A stretch of DNA of 64,000 nt from Nocardioides abyssi (GCF_030412915.1 NZ_JAUHJR010000008.1:124001-188000), one strand, 5' to 3'. Numbered from the stretch's first letter, positions 24,307-32,595 are shown. Notes: a model not told the origin generated them from the letters alone. Translations and numbers: made by a program.

Positions 24307-25385
24307 GGCCGGCGCCCCAGGAGCGCGCGGAGCAGGTCGAGGAGGTCCGGCGAGGTGCCGAGCTCGTCGCAGACGCCGACGGGCAGCACGTCGTCGCAGA
24401 GGACGTCGGTGACCTCGTGGGCCGGCGAGAGGTGGCGCAGCGGCATCCGGACCTTGAGCCGCTCGTCGTCGCTGATCGCGTCGCCGATGTTGGCGAAGGT
24501 CAGCGGACTGACCTCGATCGCCTCGGCCAGGTCGGCCTGGTGGACCAGCAGGTTGCGGGTGACCCGGGTCAGGCCGCGCAGCGAGCCGCGCAGGGCGCCC
24601 CGGTTGTCGCGGACGAACGCGGCCAGGGTGTCGAGCGCCCCGCTGAGCGAGGTGAGCGAGCGGCCGAAGGCGTGGCGCTCGTCGGCGAGCAGGTCGGTGG
24701 CGTCGGCGACGCTGGTGAGCAGCTGGTCGACGACGTCGTCGTTGGCGGCCACGAGGGCGGTCAGCCGGTCCAGGCCGTCCACGGCACCGACCAGCTCCTC
24801 GCGGTGGTCCGACAGTCCACCCGCGGCGGCCGAGAGCTCGCGGATCGTCGCGTTGGCGTCGGCGCCCCGCCCGCCGAGCGCCTCGGCGCTGGAGGAGAGC
24901 AGGCGCCGCAGGGCGCGGGCCTCGCCGTCCTCGCCGGCCAGGCCGGTGCTGAAGCCCTCGAGGGAGGCGAGCACCTCGTCGAACTCCACCGGCGTGCGGG
25001 TGCGCTCGAGCGGGATGCGGTCGCCGTCCTCCATCCGCGGGCCGTCGGCGAAGGCGGGGGTCAGCTCGAGGTAGCGGTCGGTCGCGACCGAGCGGGCCAC
25101 CACGACGGCCCCGGCGCTGGCGGGCAGGTCGGTGTCACCGTCGACCTCCAGCTCGACCTCGACGACCGGGCCGCGCGGCTCGATCGCGGTGATCTCCCCG
25201 ACGGGCACGCCCAGCACGCCGACGTCGTTGCCGACGAAGAGGCCGGCGGCGTCGTCGAGCTCGGCGGTCAGCCGGATCGTCGAGGGCCCCAGCGGGTCGC
25301 AGCCGGCGGTGCCGAGCAGCCCGCCGAGCACCGCGACGAGGAGCACCGCCGAGGTGGAGCGCCGGGTCCGGGCCGGCCACGTCAT
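24303..25385 (-). CDS. MCE-family protein, MceD type (operon 2)
   Basis: A 360-residue subunit. The N-terminal hydrophobic stretch AVLLVAVLGGLLGTAGC ends with a Cys at residue 29 in a weak lipobox (Thr at -3), so lipidation is uncertain. MCE domain with AAGLFVGNDVGVLGVPVGEI and RYLELTPAF, then helices with SSSAEALGGRGADANATI, and a Cys-containing C-terminus (DVLCDDVLPVGVCDELG). ATG at 25385 overlaps the mceC stop (ATGA). Position between MceC and the lipoprotein identifies it as the D subunit. Confidence 0.9.
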   Translation of the reverse strand: MTWPARTRRSTSAVLLVAVLGGLLGTAGCDPLGPSTIRLTAELDDAAGLFVGNDVGVLGVPVGEITAIEPRGPVVEVELEVDGDTDLPASAGAVVVARSVATDRYLELTPAFADGPRMEDGDRIPLERTRTPVEFDEVLASLEGFSTGLAGEDGEARALRRLLSSSAEALGGRGADANATIRELSAAAGGLSDHREELVGAVDGLDRLTALVAANDDVVDQLLTSVADATDLLADERHAFGRSLTSLSGALDTLAAFVRDNRGALRGSLRGLTRVTRNLLVHQADLAEAIEVSPLTFANIGDAISDDERLKVRMPLRHLSPAHEVTDVLCDDVLPVGVCDELGTSPDLLDLLRALLGRRP

Positions 25386-26356
25386 CCGCACGTCCGCTCC
25401 AGGATGCACTCGAGGTTGTCGGGGGTCGCGCCGGGGACGTACTGGTCGAGCCAGGGCCCGGTGCCGCTGGCGTTGGCGAAGTAGCGGGAGGCGAGCGAGA
25501 GGTTCCGCACGGCCGAGCGGAGGTCGCCCGCGTGCTCCTCGAGCAGGTCGGTGACGGCCACCAGGTCGCGCAGGGCCGGGGCGAGGTCGGCCCGGGTGTC
25601 CTCCACGACGCCGGCGAGCTGGTCGCCGAGCTCGGCGAGGTCGCGCAGCAGGGCGTGGATGGTCTCGCGGCGCACGCGCAGGGTGTCGAGGATGGCGTCG
25701 GCGCCGCGCATGAGCGCCACCAGGTCCTCGCCGCTGTCGCTGAGCCGGCGGGTGACGTCGCGGGTGGCGCCGAGCAGCTCCCCGAGGTCCTCCGAGCGCC
25801 GGACGACGACGCCGGAGAGGCGGCGTACGCCGTCCAGGGCCGGGCCGAGCTCGCCGCCGGCGGCCTCCATCGTGTCCGCGACGGTGGCGAGCGACCGCTC
25901 GATCGCGGCGGTGTCGAAGGCGTCGACCTCGGGGACCGCCTGGTCGATGACGTCCTGGAGGTTGAACGGCACCCGGGTGCGCTCCGCCGGGATCGTGGCG
26001 TCGGCCAGCTCGCCCTCGCCGGCCGGGGAGACCTGGAGGTAGTGGGTGCCGAGCAAGGTCGCGACCTTGACCTCGGCGCTCGTCCGCGACCCGAGCCGCA
26101 GGTCGTCGTCGAGGGTGAAGGCGACCTCGACCATCTCGTCGCCGAGCTCGATGCCGGTCACCTCGCCGACGCCGACGCCGGCCACCTGCACCTCCTCGCC
26201 GACCCGCAGGCCGCCGGTGTGCTCGAGCACGGCGGTGTAGCGGTCCGACCCGGGCGCGACGCGCGCGGCGGCCGACACCCCCGCCCCCAGCAGCGCGACG
26301 ACGACGATCGTGACCAGGCCGACCCGGGCCGGGTCGCGCTCCGCGAGGGCCTTCAC
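25382..26356 (-). CDS. MCE-family protein, MceC type (operon 2)
   Basis: A 324-residue subunit with a membrane helix (VGLVTIVVVALLGAGVSAAA), the MCE domain (GGLRVGEEVQVAGVGVGEV, LLGTHYLQVSPAG) and a helical stalk; it ends with two Cys in NLECILERTCG. The GTG at 26356 is chosen because it overlaps the mceB stop in GTGA and has AGGAG 7 bases upstream; a GTG two codons earlier is an alternative. Its stop overlaps mceD (ATGA). Component of the lipid-import tube. Confidence 0.9.
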   Translation of the reverse strand: MKALAERDPARVGLVTIVVVALLGAGVSAAARVAPGSDRYTAVLEHTGGLRVGEEVQVAGVGVGEVTGIELGDEMVEVAFTLDDDLRLGSRTSAEVKVATLLGTHYLQVSPAGEGELADATIPAERTRVPFNLQDVIDQAVPEVDAFDTAAIERSLATVADTMEAAGGELGPALDGVRRLSGVVVRRSEDLGELLGATRDVTRRLSDSGEDLVALMRGADAILDTLRVRRETIHALLRDLAELGDQLAGVVEDTRADLAPALRDLVAVTDLLEEHAGDLRSAVRNLSLASRYFANASGTGPWLDQYVPGATPDNLECILERTCG

Positions 26357-27384
26357 CGGCACGCTCCTGAGTAGGGGCCGCCGCCGCTGGGGACCCAGAC
26401 GGTCCGGTCGGCCAGGTCGACGCCGAGGTTGCAGAGGTAGACGTTGAGGAAGCCGCCGTAGGACATGGTCCGCGCGAACGAGCCGAGCAGGTCCGGGAGC
26501 TGCTCGACCGCGCGGCTGACACGGCCGCGCTCCTCGGCGAGCAGGCCGGTGACCTCGCGCAGCGCCGCGACGTCGCGGTCCAGGCCGGGCCGGAGCTCGC
26601 GCAGCAGCCCGGAGGTGCTGTCGACCAGCGCGGAGAGGTTGTCGATGGAGCGGCCGAAGGTGCGCCGCTCCCCCGCGAGCCCCTGCATCAGGTCGCGCAG
26701 CGCGACGACGGTGGCGTCGACGTCCTCCGACTGCTCGTCGAGGTTCTGCAGGACCGGGGTGAGGTTGTCCAGGACGTCGCCGAAGACCTCGTCGCGGTCG
26801 GCGAGGTACGCCGTCGCCTCGGCCGTGCCCTGGAGCAGCGACTCGACGGTGCCGGACTCCCCCTGGAGCACCGAGACGATCGAGCCGGCCAGCTCGTTGA
26901 CCTCGGCGGGCTCGAGCACCGAGAAGAGCGGCTCGAAGCCGTTGAGCAGCGCGGTCAGGTCGAAGCCCGGGCTGGTCCGCAACAGCGGGATCTCGGCGCC
27001 GTCGGGCAGCCGGGAGCCGCGGGCGGCGGGGTCGGCGGGCGCGCTGAGTGCAAGGTACCGCTGGCCGAGCAGGTTCTGGTAGCGCAGGGTGACCCGGGTG
27101 CCCTCGTGCACCTCCTGGTCGCGGTCCATCCGGAACCGCACCCGCGCGAGGTCGCCGTCGACCACCTCGATCGCGTCGACCCGGCCGACCTCGACCCCGG
27201 CGACCCGCACGTCGTCGCCGGCGCGCAGCCCGCTGACCGACTCGAACCGTGCGGTCCACGAGCGGGCGCCGTCGCCGGGCGCGTTGGTCATCATCCGGTG
27301 CAGGCCGACGAGCAGCACCAGGGAGACAGCGGTGAAGACCGCCAGCCCGACGGCCGCCGAGCGGGTCCCGCGTGCGCCGGCCAC
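26353..27384 (-). CDS. MCE-family protein, MceB type (operon 2)
   Basis: A 343-residue subunit. Membrane helix AAVGLAVFTAVSLVLLVGLH, MCE domain with VSGLRAGDDVRVAGVEVGRV and QRYLALSAPA, then SVLQGESGTVESLLQGTAEA, which matches the same position in the operon-1 MceB, and a C-terminus with NVYLCNLG and SGACR. The GTG at 27384 follows the mceA stop (27386) by one base. The shared motifs show the two operons arose by duplication or came from a common ancestor. Confidence 0.9.
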   Translation of the reverse strand: MAGARGTRSAAVGLAVFTAVSLVLLVGLHRMMTNAPGDGARSWTARFESVSGLRAGDDVRVAGVEVGRVDAIEVVDGDLARVRFRMDRDQEVHEGTRVTLRYQNLLGQRYLALSAPADPAARGSRLPDGAEIPLLRTSPGFDLTALLNGFEPLFSVLEPAEVNELAGSIVSVLQGESGTVESLLQGTAEATAYLADRDEVFGDVLDNLTPVLQNLDEQSEDVDATVVALRDLMQGLAGERRTFGRSIDNLSALVDSTSGLLRELRPGLDRDVAALREVTGLLAEERGRVSRAVEQLPDLLGSFARTMSYGGFLNVYLCNLGVDLADRTVWVPSGGGPYSGACR

Positions 27385-27385
27385 C

Positions 27386-28450
27386 TCAGCACCCCCGTCC
27401 ACGGTGGGCGCCGTAGGACGGGCAGGCACCCGGGCCGTACGCCGGCTCCTCGAGCAGCTGCAGGTCGCCCTCGATCTGGAGGTAGCGCCCGTGCGAGAGC
27501 GCCTCGCCGAAGCCGTCGGCGAAGTCGATCGTCGACAGCAGCCCCTCGACCAGGTCGCGGCGCCCGTCGTACAACGCGTCGACGACCACGGCCGTGCGCA
27601 CGAGCATGTCGACCAGCCCCCGCTCGTTGGTCTCCAGCACCCCGGCCGTGCGGGCGAAGGTGCGCCCGCCGCTGCGCACCAGCGCACCGAAGCGGCCCTC
27701 CTGCTCCACGACCGTGCGGGCGGCGACGAGCGCGTCGTCGGTGGCGTCGAGCAGGTCGGGGGCGTACGCCGCGAACGACTCGAGGTTGGTCGCGAGCAGG
27801 GTCAGGTTGCGGCGCACGCGGGGCATGCTCGGGTTGAGCCGCCCCAGGTAGCGGTGCAGGGTCTCGATCGTCCGGCCGAGCCGCTCGCCGTTGCCGTCGA
27901 GCGCGGTGGCCAGCCCGTCGAGCGCGGTGGCGAGCCGGGCCGGGCCGAGGTCGCCGACGACCCGGTCCAGCCCGTCGAGCACGGCCTGGATCTCCAGGGT
28001 CTGCCCGCGGCGGTCCTGCGCGATCCGGGCGCCGGTGACCACACCGCGGTCACCGCCACGGGGCGCGACGAGGTCGACGAAGGAGGTGCCGAAGACGCTG
28101 GCGGGCAGCACCCGGGCGGTCACGTCGACGGGCACGTCCTCGGCGAGGGCGGGATCCAGGTCGACCGCGACCTCGACCGCGTCGCGCTCCCCCGGGGCCA
28201 GCCCGGTGACCCGGCCGACCACGACGCCACGGTGCTTGACGTCGGCGCCGGGGACCAGCGAGCCGCCGGCGTCGTCGAGCACGACCGTCGCCGCGACCCG
28301 GTCGGAGAACGACCCGTTGCCGACCATGACCAGCCCGGCGACCACCAGCGCGACGACGGCCAGCGCGACCGCGCCGCGCACGACGAGCGTGGCCTGCGAG
28401 GGGTCGCGCTCGCGGCCGCGGAGCGCGTCGAGGAGCCGGCTGCGGGTCAC
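27386..28450 (-). CDS. MCE-family protein, MceA type (operon 2)
   Basis: A 354-residue MceA-type subunit, shorter than its operon-1 counterpart (437). It has a membrane helix (VALAVVALVVAGLVMVGN), an MCE domain (SLVPGADVKHRGVVVGRVTGL, FGTSFVDLVAPRG), helical stalk and a tail ending in PSYGAHRGRGC with four Cys or Cys-adjacent sites in the last 30 residues. GTG at 28450 lies 4 bases past the yrbEB stop. The shortened tail suggests that the outer end differs from the sterol-type MceA. Confidence 0.9.
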   Translation of the reverse strand: MTRSRLLDALRGRERDPSQATLVVRGAVALAVVALVVAGLVMVGNGSFSDRVAATVVLDDAGGSLVPGADVKHRGVVVGRVTGLAPGERDAVEVAVDLDPALAEDVPVDVTARVLPASVFGTSFVDLVAPRGGDRGVVTGARIAQDRRGQTLEIQAVLDGLDRVVGDLGPARLATALDGLATALDGNGERLGRTIETLHRYLGRLNPSMPRVRRNLTLLATNLESFAAYAPDLLDATDDALVAARTVVEQEGRFGALVRSGGRTFARTAGVLETNERGLVDMLVRTAVVVDALYDGRRDLVEGLLSTIDFADGFGEALSHGRYLQIEGDLQLLEEPAYGPGACPSYGAHRGRGC

Positions 28451-28454
28451 CTGC

Positions 28455-29282
28455 TCACCCCGAGATCCGGAATCCGGGGTCGTTGCCCCAGAAGACGAGG
28501 GTCAGCAGCATGTCGACGACCACCACGACCACGATCGAGGCGCGGATCGCGCGGCCGGTCGCCTCGCCGACGCCCTGGGGGCCGCCAGCGGCGCGGAAGC
28601 CGTACCAGCAGTGGATCAGCGAGACGAGCAGCGCGAAGACCAGGATCTTGACGATCGAGAAGCCGACGTCGCGCGCGGAGATGAACGTGTCGAAGTAGTG
28701 CTGGTAGGTGCCCGGCGACTGGCCGAAGAGCACGGTCACCGCCAGCTGCGAGGCGATCCAGGAGCCGATCAGGCCGATGAGGTAGAGCGGCAGGATCGCG
28801 GTCATCGCCGCGACGACCCGGGTCGAGACGAGGTAGCGCATCGGGTGCACCGCCATCACCTCGAGCGCGTCGATCTCCTCGTGGATGCGCATCGACCCGA
28901 TCTGCGCGGTGAACCGGCAGCCCACCTGCGCGGCCAGCGCCAGCGCGGCCACCAGCGGGGCCAGCTCGCGGGTGTTGACCGAGGCCGAGACGAAGCCTGT
29001 CAGCGGCGCGAGCCCCACCAGCTCCAGGCCGGCGAAGCCCTCGATGCCGAGCGACGTGCCGGCCGAGAACGCCAGCAACACCATCACGCCGATCGTCCCG
29101 CCGCCCACGACGATCGCGCCCGAGCCCCAGCTGATGTCGGCGAGCTGGCGCAGCACCTCGGTGCGGTAGAGCCGCAGCGTCGAGCCGGTCGCCGCGAGCG
29201 CCCGCAGCGAGAACGTCGCGGCGTCGCCGGCCGTGGCGAGGAGGGCGGTGCCGGGGCGGTGCCGGCGCGCGGAGCCGGCCAC
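28455..29282 (-). CDS. MlaE/YrbE-family permease, YrbEB type (operon 2)
   Basis: A 275-residue MlaE-domain permease. The coupling loop reads RIHEEIDALEVMAVHPMRY and the other conserved pieces are SAGTSLGIEGFAGLELVGL and NTRELAPLVAALALAAQVG. GTG start at 29282, one base after the upstream stop at 29284. Works with the YrbEA protein as the translocation channel for the Mce tube; ATP would be supplied by an MceG protein encoded elsewhere. Confidence 0.95.
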   Translation of the reverse strand: MAGSARRHRPGTALLATAGDAATFSLRALAATGSTLRLYRTEVLRQLADISWGSGAIVVGGGTIGVMVLLAFSAGTSLGIEGFAGLELVGLAPLTGFVSASVNTRELAPLVAALALAAQVGCRFTAQIGSMRIHEEIDALEVMAVHPMRYLVSTRVVAAMTAILPLYLIGLIGSWIASQLAVTVLFGQSPGTYQHYFDTFISARDVGFSIVKILVFALLVSLIHCWYGFRAAGGPQGVGEATGRAIRASIVVVVVVDMLLTLVFWGNDPGFRISG

Positions 29283-29283
29283 C

Positions 29284-30126
29284 TCAGGCGATCCGCTGCG
29301 GGACGAGGAGCACGTAGGCCTGGGTCAGCGCGACGTTGACCAGGGCGAGCAGGATGAAGCTCAGCACCACCGCCTGGTTGACCGCCTCGGCGACACCGCG
29401 CGGGCCACCGGTCGCCCCAAGGCCCTTGTGGGCGGCCACGATCGTGGCGATGAAGCCGAAGACGGCCGCCTTGACCTCGGCCAGCACCAGGTCGCTCGGG
29501 CTGGCGAAGGACACGAACGAGCCGAGGTAGGTGCCGGACGCGACGTCTCCCCCGCCGACGTTGAGGGCGTAGCCGGTGCCGATCGCGGTCACGGCCACCA
29601 CCACGTTGAGCAGCAGGGCGACCGCCACCGCGGCGACCAGCCGCGGGGCCACCAGGCGGCGTACGGGGTCGATGCCCATGACCCGCAGCGCGTCGACCTC
29701 CTCGCGCACCGTGCGGGCGCCGAGGTCGGAGCACATCGCCGAGCCGACAGCGCCCGCGATCATCAGGCTGGTCACCAGTGGGGCGCCCTGGCGCAGCACG
29801 CCGATGCCGTTGACCGCGCCGCTGAACGACGCGGCGCCGATCTGCTGGGCCACCCCGCCGACCTGCACCGAGACGATCACGCCGAACGGGATCGCGACCA
29901 GGATCGTCGGCACCAGCGAGACCCGGACCATGAACCAGGCCTGCAGCACGCACTCCTCCCAGGAGAAGCGCCGCGCGGCGATGTCGGTGACCGCGCCGCG
30001 CGTGGCCGACGCCGCGAGCAGCGCCATCGCCCCGGTGGTCCGCACGCCGGCCCGGACGCGCGCACCCAGGCCCGCGCTCCGCGGGCTTTGGGCCCGGGTC
30101 GCGGCGGTGGAGGTGACGGCGCTCAC
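29284..30126 (-). CDS. MlaE/YrbE-family permease, YrbEA type (operon 2)
   Basis: A 280-residue MlaE-domain permease; conserved parts are PTILVAIPFGVIVSVQVG, SAMCSDLGARTVREEVDAL and RVMGIDPVRRLVAPR. It has a longer, Ala/Arg-rich N-terminus than operon 1 (about 20 extra residues). The GTG start at 30126 overlaps the stop of the upstream esterase in ATGTGA, so translation is coupled to that secreted enzyme. This arrangement joins an extracellular hydrolase to a lipid importer. Confidence 0.95.
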   Translation of the reverse strand: MSAVTSTAATRAQSPRSAGLGARVRAGVRTTGAMALLAASATRGAVTDIAARRFSWEECVLQAWFMVRVSLVPTILVAIPFGVIVSVQVGGVAQQIGAASFSGAVNGIGVLRQGAPLVTSLMIAGAVGSAMCSDLGARTVREEVDALRVMGIDPVRRLVAPRLVAAVAVALLLNVVVAVTAIGTGYALNVGGGDVASGTYLGSFVSFASPSDLVLAEVKAAVFGFIATIVAAHKGLGATGGPRGVAEAVNQAVVLSFILLALVNVALTQAYVLLVPQRIA

Positions 30127-31559
30127 ATCCGCTGTAACGCCACATGCACCTCGGAGTTACGTCCCGCGGAGGTGGGCCGGACGTGCAAGCGGAGCCGGCC
30201 GGCGTCGTCGGCGCGCACCCGGGCCGGTCCCGACCCGCCGCGGTAGCGGACGGCGTACGTCGCGCCCGGCCGGTGCACGCGCGAGGTGCGGACGACGGCC
30301 TCGCCGCCGACCAGGGTGAAGCCACGTCGGCCGGCCCCGCGCAGCGCGGTGAAGGCGTGCTCGGTCGTACGCCGCGTGGCGACCCGCCAGCCCCACTGCG
30401 ACCAGGTGCGCTCGATCGCCCGGTGCCGGACGGTCGCCGGCCGCTGGCGCCGCTCGGCGAAGACCTTCCGCAGCGCCGGCAGGTAGGCCCGCAGGTAGCG
30501 CGACCAGTACGGCCAGGTGTGCGTGCCGGCGCCCTGGTCGGTCAGCCGGTAGCGGACCCCGGCCGCGTCGGCGGCGTCGGCGAAGAACAGCGTCGAGAGG
30601 TGGGTGATCGCCTCGATGGCGATCGAGCCGGGGTCGGGGAAGCCGTCGTCGTACTGCCCGGGGGCACCGCTGGCGGTCCACAGCCGCAGGTCGGTGTCGC
30701 GCAGGTTCGTGACCAGGTCGGCGGGGTTGTGCCCCTGCCACACGACGGCGTCGGTCACCGGGTCGCCGAACGCGGCGAACGGCTGGACCGCGTTGAGCCC
30801 ACCCATGATCGCGCCGACCACGGCCGCGCCGACGGTGCGGGCCAGCGGGTTGCGGGCGATGTCGGGCGCGCCGGACAGCGACGCGGCGGAGACGAAGAGG
30901 TCCGGGTGGCGGGCGGCGTAGCTGAACGCGCCGAAGCCGCCCTGGGAGAGCCCGGCGATCGCGCGGCCGTGCCGGGCGCGGACCGTGCGCAGGTTGTCGT
31001 CGATCCACGGCACGAGCTGCCGGACGTGGAAGGTCTCCCACCGGGCGGCGCCCAGCGGGGTGCCCTGGTCGACCCAGTCGGTCCACCACGAGCCGCCGTT
31101 GCCGTCGTAGCCGCCGTCGGGCATGACGACGACCATCGGCAGCGTGCGGGTCGCCGCGACGACGCCGCCCTGCTCGACCCAGTCGGTCGCGCCGCCGCTG
31201 GTGCCGTGCAGCAGGTGCAGCACCGGGTAGCGGCGCTCGGAGGTGGCGTAGCCGCGGGGCAGCAGCACGACCACCCGCACCGGGCGGGCCAGCGCCGCCG
31301 TCCGCACGACCAGCCGCCACTGGCGGGCGCCGACCCGCTCGGCCGAGACCACCCGGATCCCCCGTCCGTCGCGGAAGGGGCCGGTCGTGCGGGCCGGGGC
31401 GGCGGAGAGGGCCGAGACGGCCACGGGCTCAGTGGTCGCTGCGGTCGGTCCGGTCGCTGCGGTCGGTCCGGTCGCTGCGGTCGGTCCGGCCAGCGCCGTC
31501 AGGGACAGCACCAGGGACAGCAGCAGCGCCAGCAGGAGGGCGGGGGTCCGTCGGGTCAT
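30123..31559 (-). CDS. Secreted esterase, antigen-85/esterase-D-like alpha/beta hydrolase
   Basis: A 478-residue exported hydrolase. The N-terminus is a signal peptide (TPALLLALLLSLVLSLTALAG) followed by three GPTAAT repeats and the hydrolase domain (about 75-390): LLPRGYATSERRYPVLHLLHG, MVVVMPDGGYDGNGGSWWTD, and the nucleophile GLSQGGFGAFSYA (Ser about residue 204); D-loop and His-containing GAGTHTWPYW complete the triad region. A further 90-residue beta-rich tail follows. The ATG at 31559 starts the signal. Its stop overlaps the start of the yrbEA permease, so it heads the second mce unit. It probably cleaves or transfers acyl groups outside the cell; mycolyltransferase activity is not implied. 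Confidence 0.88.
   Translation of the reverse strand: MTRRTPALLLALLLSLVLSLTALAGPTAATGPTAATGPTAATTEPVAVSALSAAPARTTGPFRDGRGIRVVSAERVGARQWRLVVRTAALARPVRVVVLLPRGYATSERRYPVLHLLHGTSGGATDWVEQGGVVAATRTLPMVVVMPDGGYDGNGGSWWTDWVDQGTPLGAARWETFHVRQLVPWIDDNLRTVRARHGRAIAGLSQGGFGAFSYAARHPDLFVSAASLSGAPDIARNPLARTVGAAVVGAIMGGLNAVQPFAAFGDPVTDAVVWQGHNPADLVTNLRDTDLRLWTASGAPGQYDDGFPDPGSIAIEAITHLSTLFFADAADAAGVRYRLTDQGAGTHTWPYWSRYLRAYLPALRKVFAERRQRPATVRHRAIERTWSQWGWRVATRRTTEHAFTALRGAGRRGFTLVGGEAVVRTSRVHRPGATYAVRYRGGSGPARVRADDAGRLRLHVRPTSAGRNSEVHVALQRM
31434..31487. repeat. Three perfect 18-base tandem repeats in the esterase gene
   Basis: Unit GGTCGCTGCGGTCGGTCC at 31434-31451, 31452-31469 and 31470-31487 without a change. 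It encodes the GPTAAT hexapeptide run between the signal peptide and the catalytic domain. Perfect copies suggest recent expansion; gain or loss of a unit would keep the frame. Confidence 0.75.
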
Positions 31560-31585
31560 GCCCGGCCCAACGGTCGCGGGCCCGA

Positions 31586-32518
31586 TCAGGTACGTGTGAC
31601 CCGGGCCGGCAGGTGGGTGCGCGGCGCCATCCGCGCGCCGTGGCGGGGCCGGCGGTGCCCGGCGGCGTACAGCAGCCGGACGACCCGCCCGCGGTGCGGC
31701 CGCCACGGCTCGAGGTAGGCCTCCATCTCGGCGTCGTCGAAGGGCGTGCCGGTCAGCGCCCAGCCGACGTCCTTGGCCACGTGGTAGTCGCCGAACGAGA
31801 CCGCGTCGGGGTCGCCGATCGCGCGCTGGCGGACTTCGGCGGCCGTCCACCGGCCGATGCCGGGGATCGTGCAGAGCCGCCGCTCGACCTCGTCGCCGGG
31901 CAGGTGGGCCAGGCGCTCCATGGCGTCGGCGACCCGGGCGACCGTGACGACGGCGCGCGAGCGGGCGTGGTCGACGTGCATGCGCAGCCACTCCCACGAC
32001 GGCACGCTGCGCAGCTCCTCGGCGGTCGGCTGCACCCAGAGGCCGAGCTCGGCGCCGCGGCCGGGCGCGGGCTCGCCGTAGCGGCGCACGAGCATGCGGT
32101 AGCCCGCGAACGCCTCCTGGCCGGTGACCTTCTGCTCGAGGATCGCGGGGACGAGCGCCTCCATCACCAGGCCGGTGCGCCCGAGCCGCACGTGTGGGTG
32201 GCGGCGGTGCGCGTCGACGAGCACCGGGTGGTCGCGGGGGTCGAAGCCGCTCCAGTCGTCGGCGGCACCGAGCAGGTCGGGCACCGTGTCGAGCACCCAG
32301 GCGGCGCCGGGGCCCCACGCCTCGGCGTGGACCGCGCCGTCGCGGGCGGCGACGTGCAGCGCGAGGGTGACCGGGCCCTCGGGGGTGCGGATGCCGCGCC
32401 AGTGCCGCCCGGCGTCGTCGATGCGGTACGTCGGGTCGCCGCCGCCGCGCTTGTGCGCGCGCATCGTCCCGAGGCCGGCCGGCCAGTCGGGACGCCACAC
32501 GCGGGTCGACGACGTCAC
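31586..32518 (-). CDS. DNA-3-methyladenine glycosylase 2 family (AlkA-type HhH-GPD) protein
   Basis: A 310-residue base-excision-repair glycosylase. The N-terminal beta domain covers about residues 1-105, followed by the helical HhH-GPD core: ILEQKVTGQEAFAGYRMLV, the hairpin PGIGRWTAAEVRQRAIGD, and the aspartate-bearing DAVSFGDYHVAKDVGW. It removes alkylated purines. GTG start at 32518 after the -10 TAGCGT by 6 bases (leaderless). The esterase begins 26 bases after its stop on the same strand, so cotranscription with the lipid operon is possible, although functionally odd. Confidence 0.9.
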   Translation of the reverse strand: MTSSTRVWRPDWPAGLGTMRAHKRGGGDPTYRIDDAGRHWRGIRTPEGPVTLALHVAARDGAVHAEAWGPGAAWVLDTVPDLLGAADDWSGFDPRDHPVLVDAHRRHPHVRLGRTGLVMEALVPAILEQKVTGQEAFAGYRMLVRRYGEPAPGRGAELGLWVQPTAEELRSVPSWEWLRMHVDHARSRAVVTVARVADAMERLAHLPGDEVERRLCTIPGIGRWTAAEVRQRAIGDPDAVSFGDYHVAKDVGWALTGTPFDDAEMEAYLEPWRPHRGRVVRLLYAAGHRRPRHGARMAPRTHLPARVTRT

Positions 32519-32524
32519 GGCACG

Positions 32525-32530
32525 ACGCTA
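32525..32530 (-). promoter_or_regulatory. Leaderless -10 element for the AlkA-type gene
   Basis: TAGCGT on the minus strand, 6 bases before the GTG at 32518. It may also drive the downstream esterase and second mce operon if there is no terminator (none seen in the 26-base gap). Confidence 0.55.
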
Positions 32531-32557
32531 ACCCGGGCCACCGACACCGGCCCGAAC

Positions 32558-32571
32558 GAGAACGTGTTCCA
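32558..32571. promoter_or_regulatory. KstR-type operator (box 3) between divergent genes
   Basis: GAGAACGTGTTCCA matches TNNAACNNGTTNNA except for the first base, with the core GAACGTGTTC intact as in the other two boxes. It spans about -38 to -25 of the plus-strand leaderless promoter (TAGGGT 32583-32588) and lies upstream of the minus-strand one, so it could repress both. Confidence 0.65.
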
Positions 32572-32582
32572 CTTCTGGTCGC

Positions 32583-32588
32583 TAGGGT
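32583..32588 (+). promoter_or_regulatory. Leaderless -10 element for the enoyl-CoA hydratase/isomerase
   Basis: TAGGGT, 7 bases before the ATG at 32596. This supports ATG 32596 over the GTG at 32587. Confidence 0.55.
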
Positions 32589-32595
32589 GCCGCGC

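Noticed and set aside
1-30126. An ATPase (MceG) for either Mce importer.
   Set aside because: No Walker A/ABC signature occurs near the permeases; the only P-loop recognised is UvrB. In actinobacteria the ATPase is normally elsewhere.
30130-30156. GTAAC...GTTAC inverted pair close to the second yrbEA start.
   Set aside because: It lies within the coding end of the esterase, and the arms are short and far apart; chance is likely.
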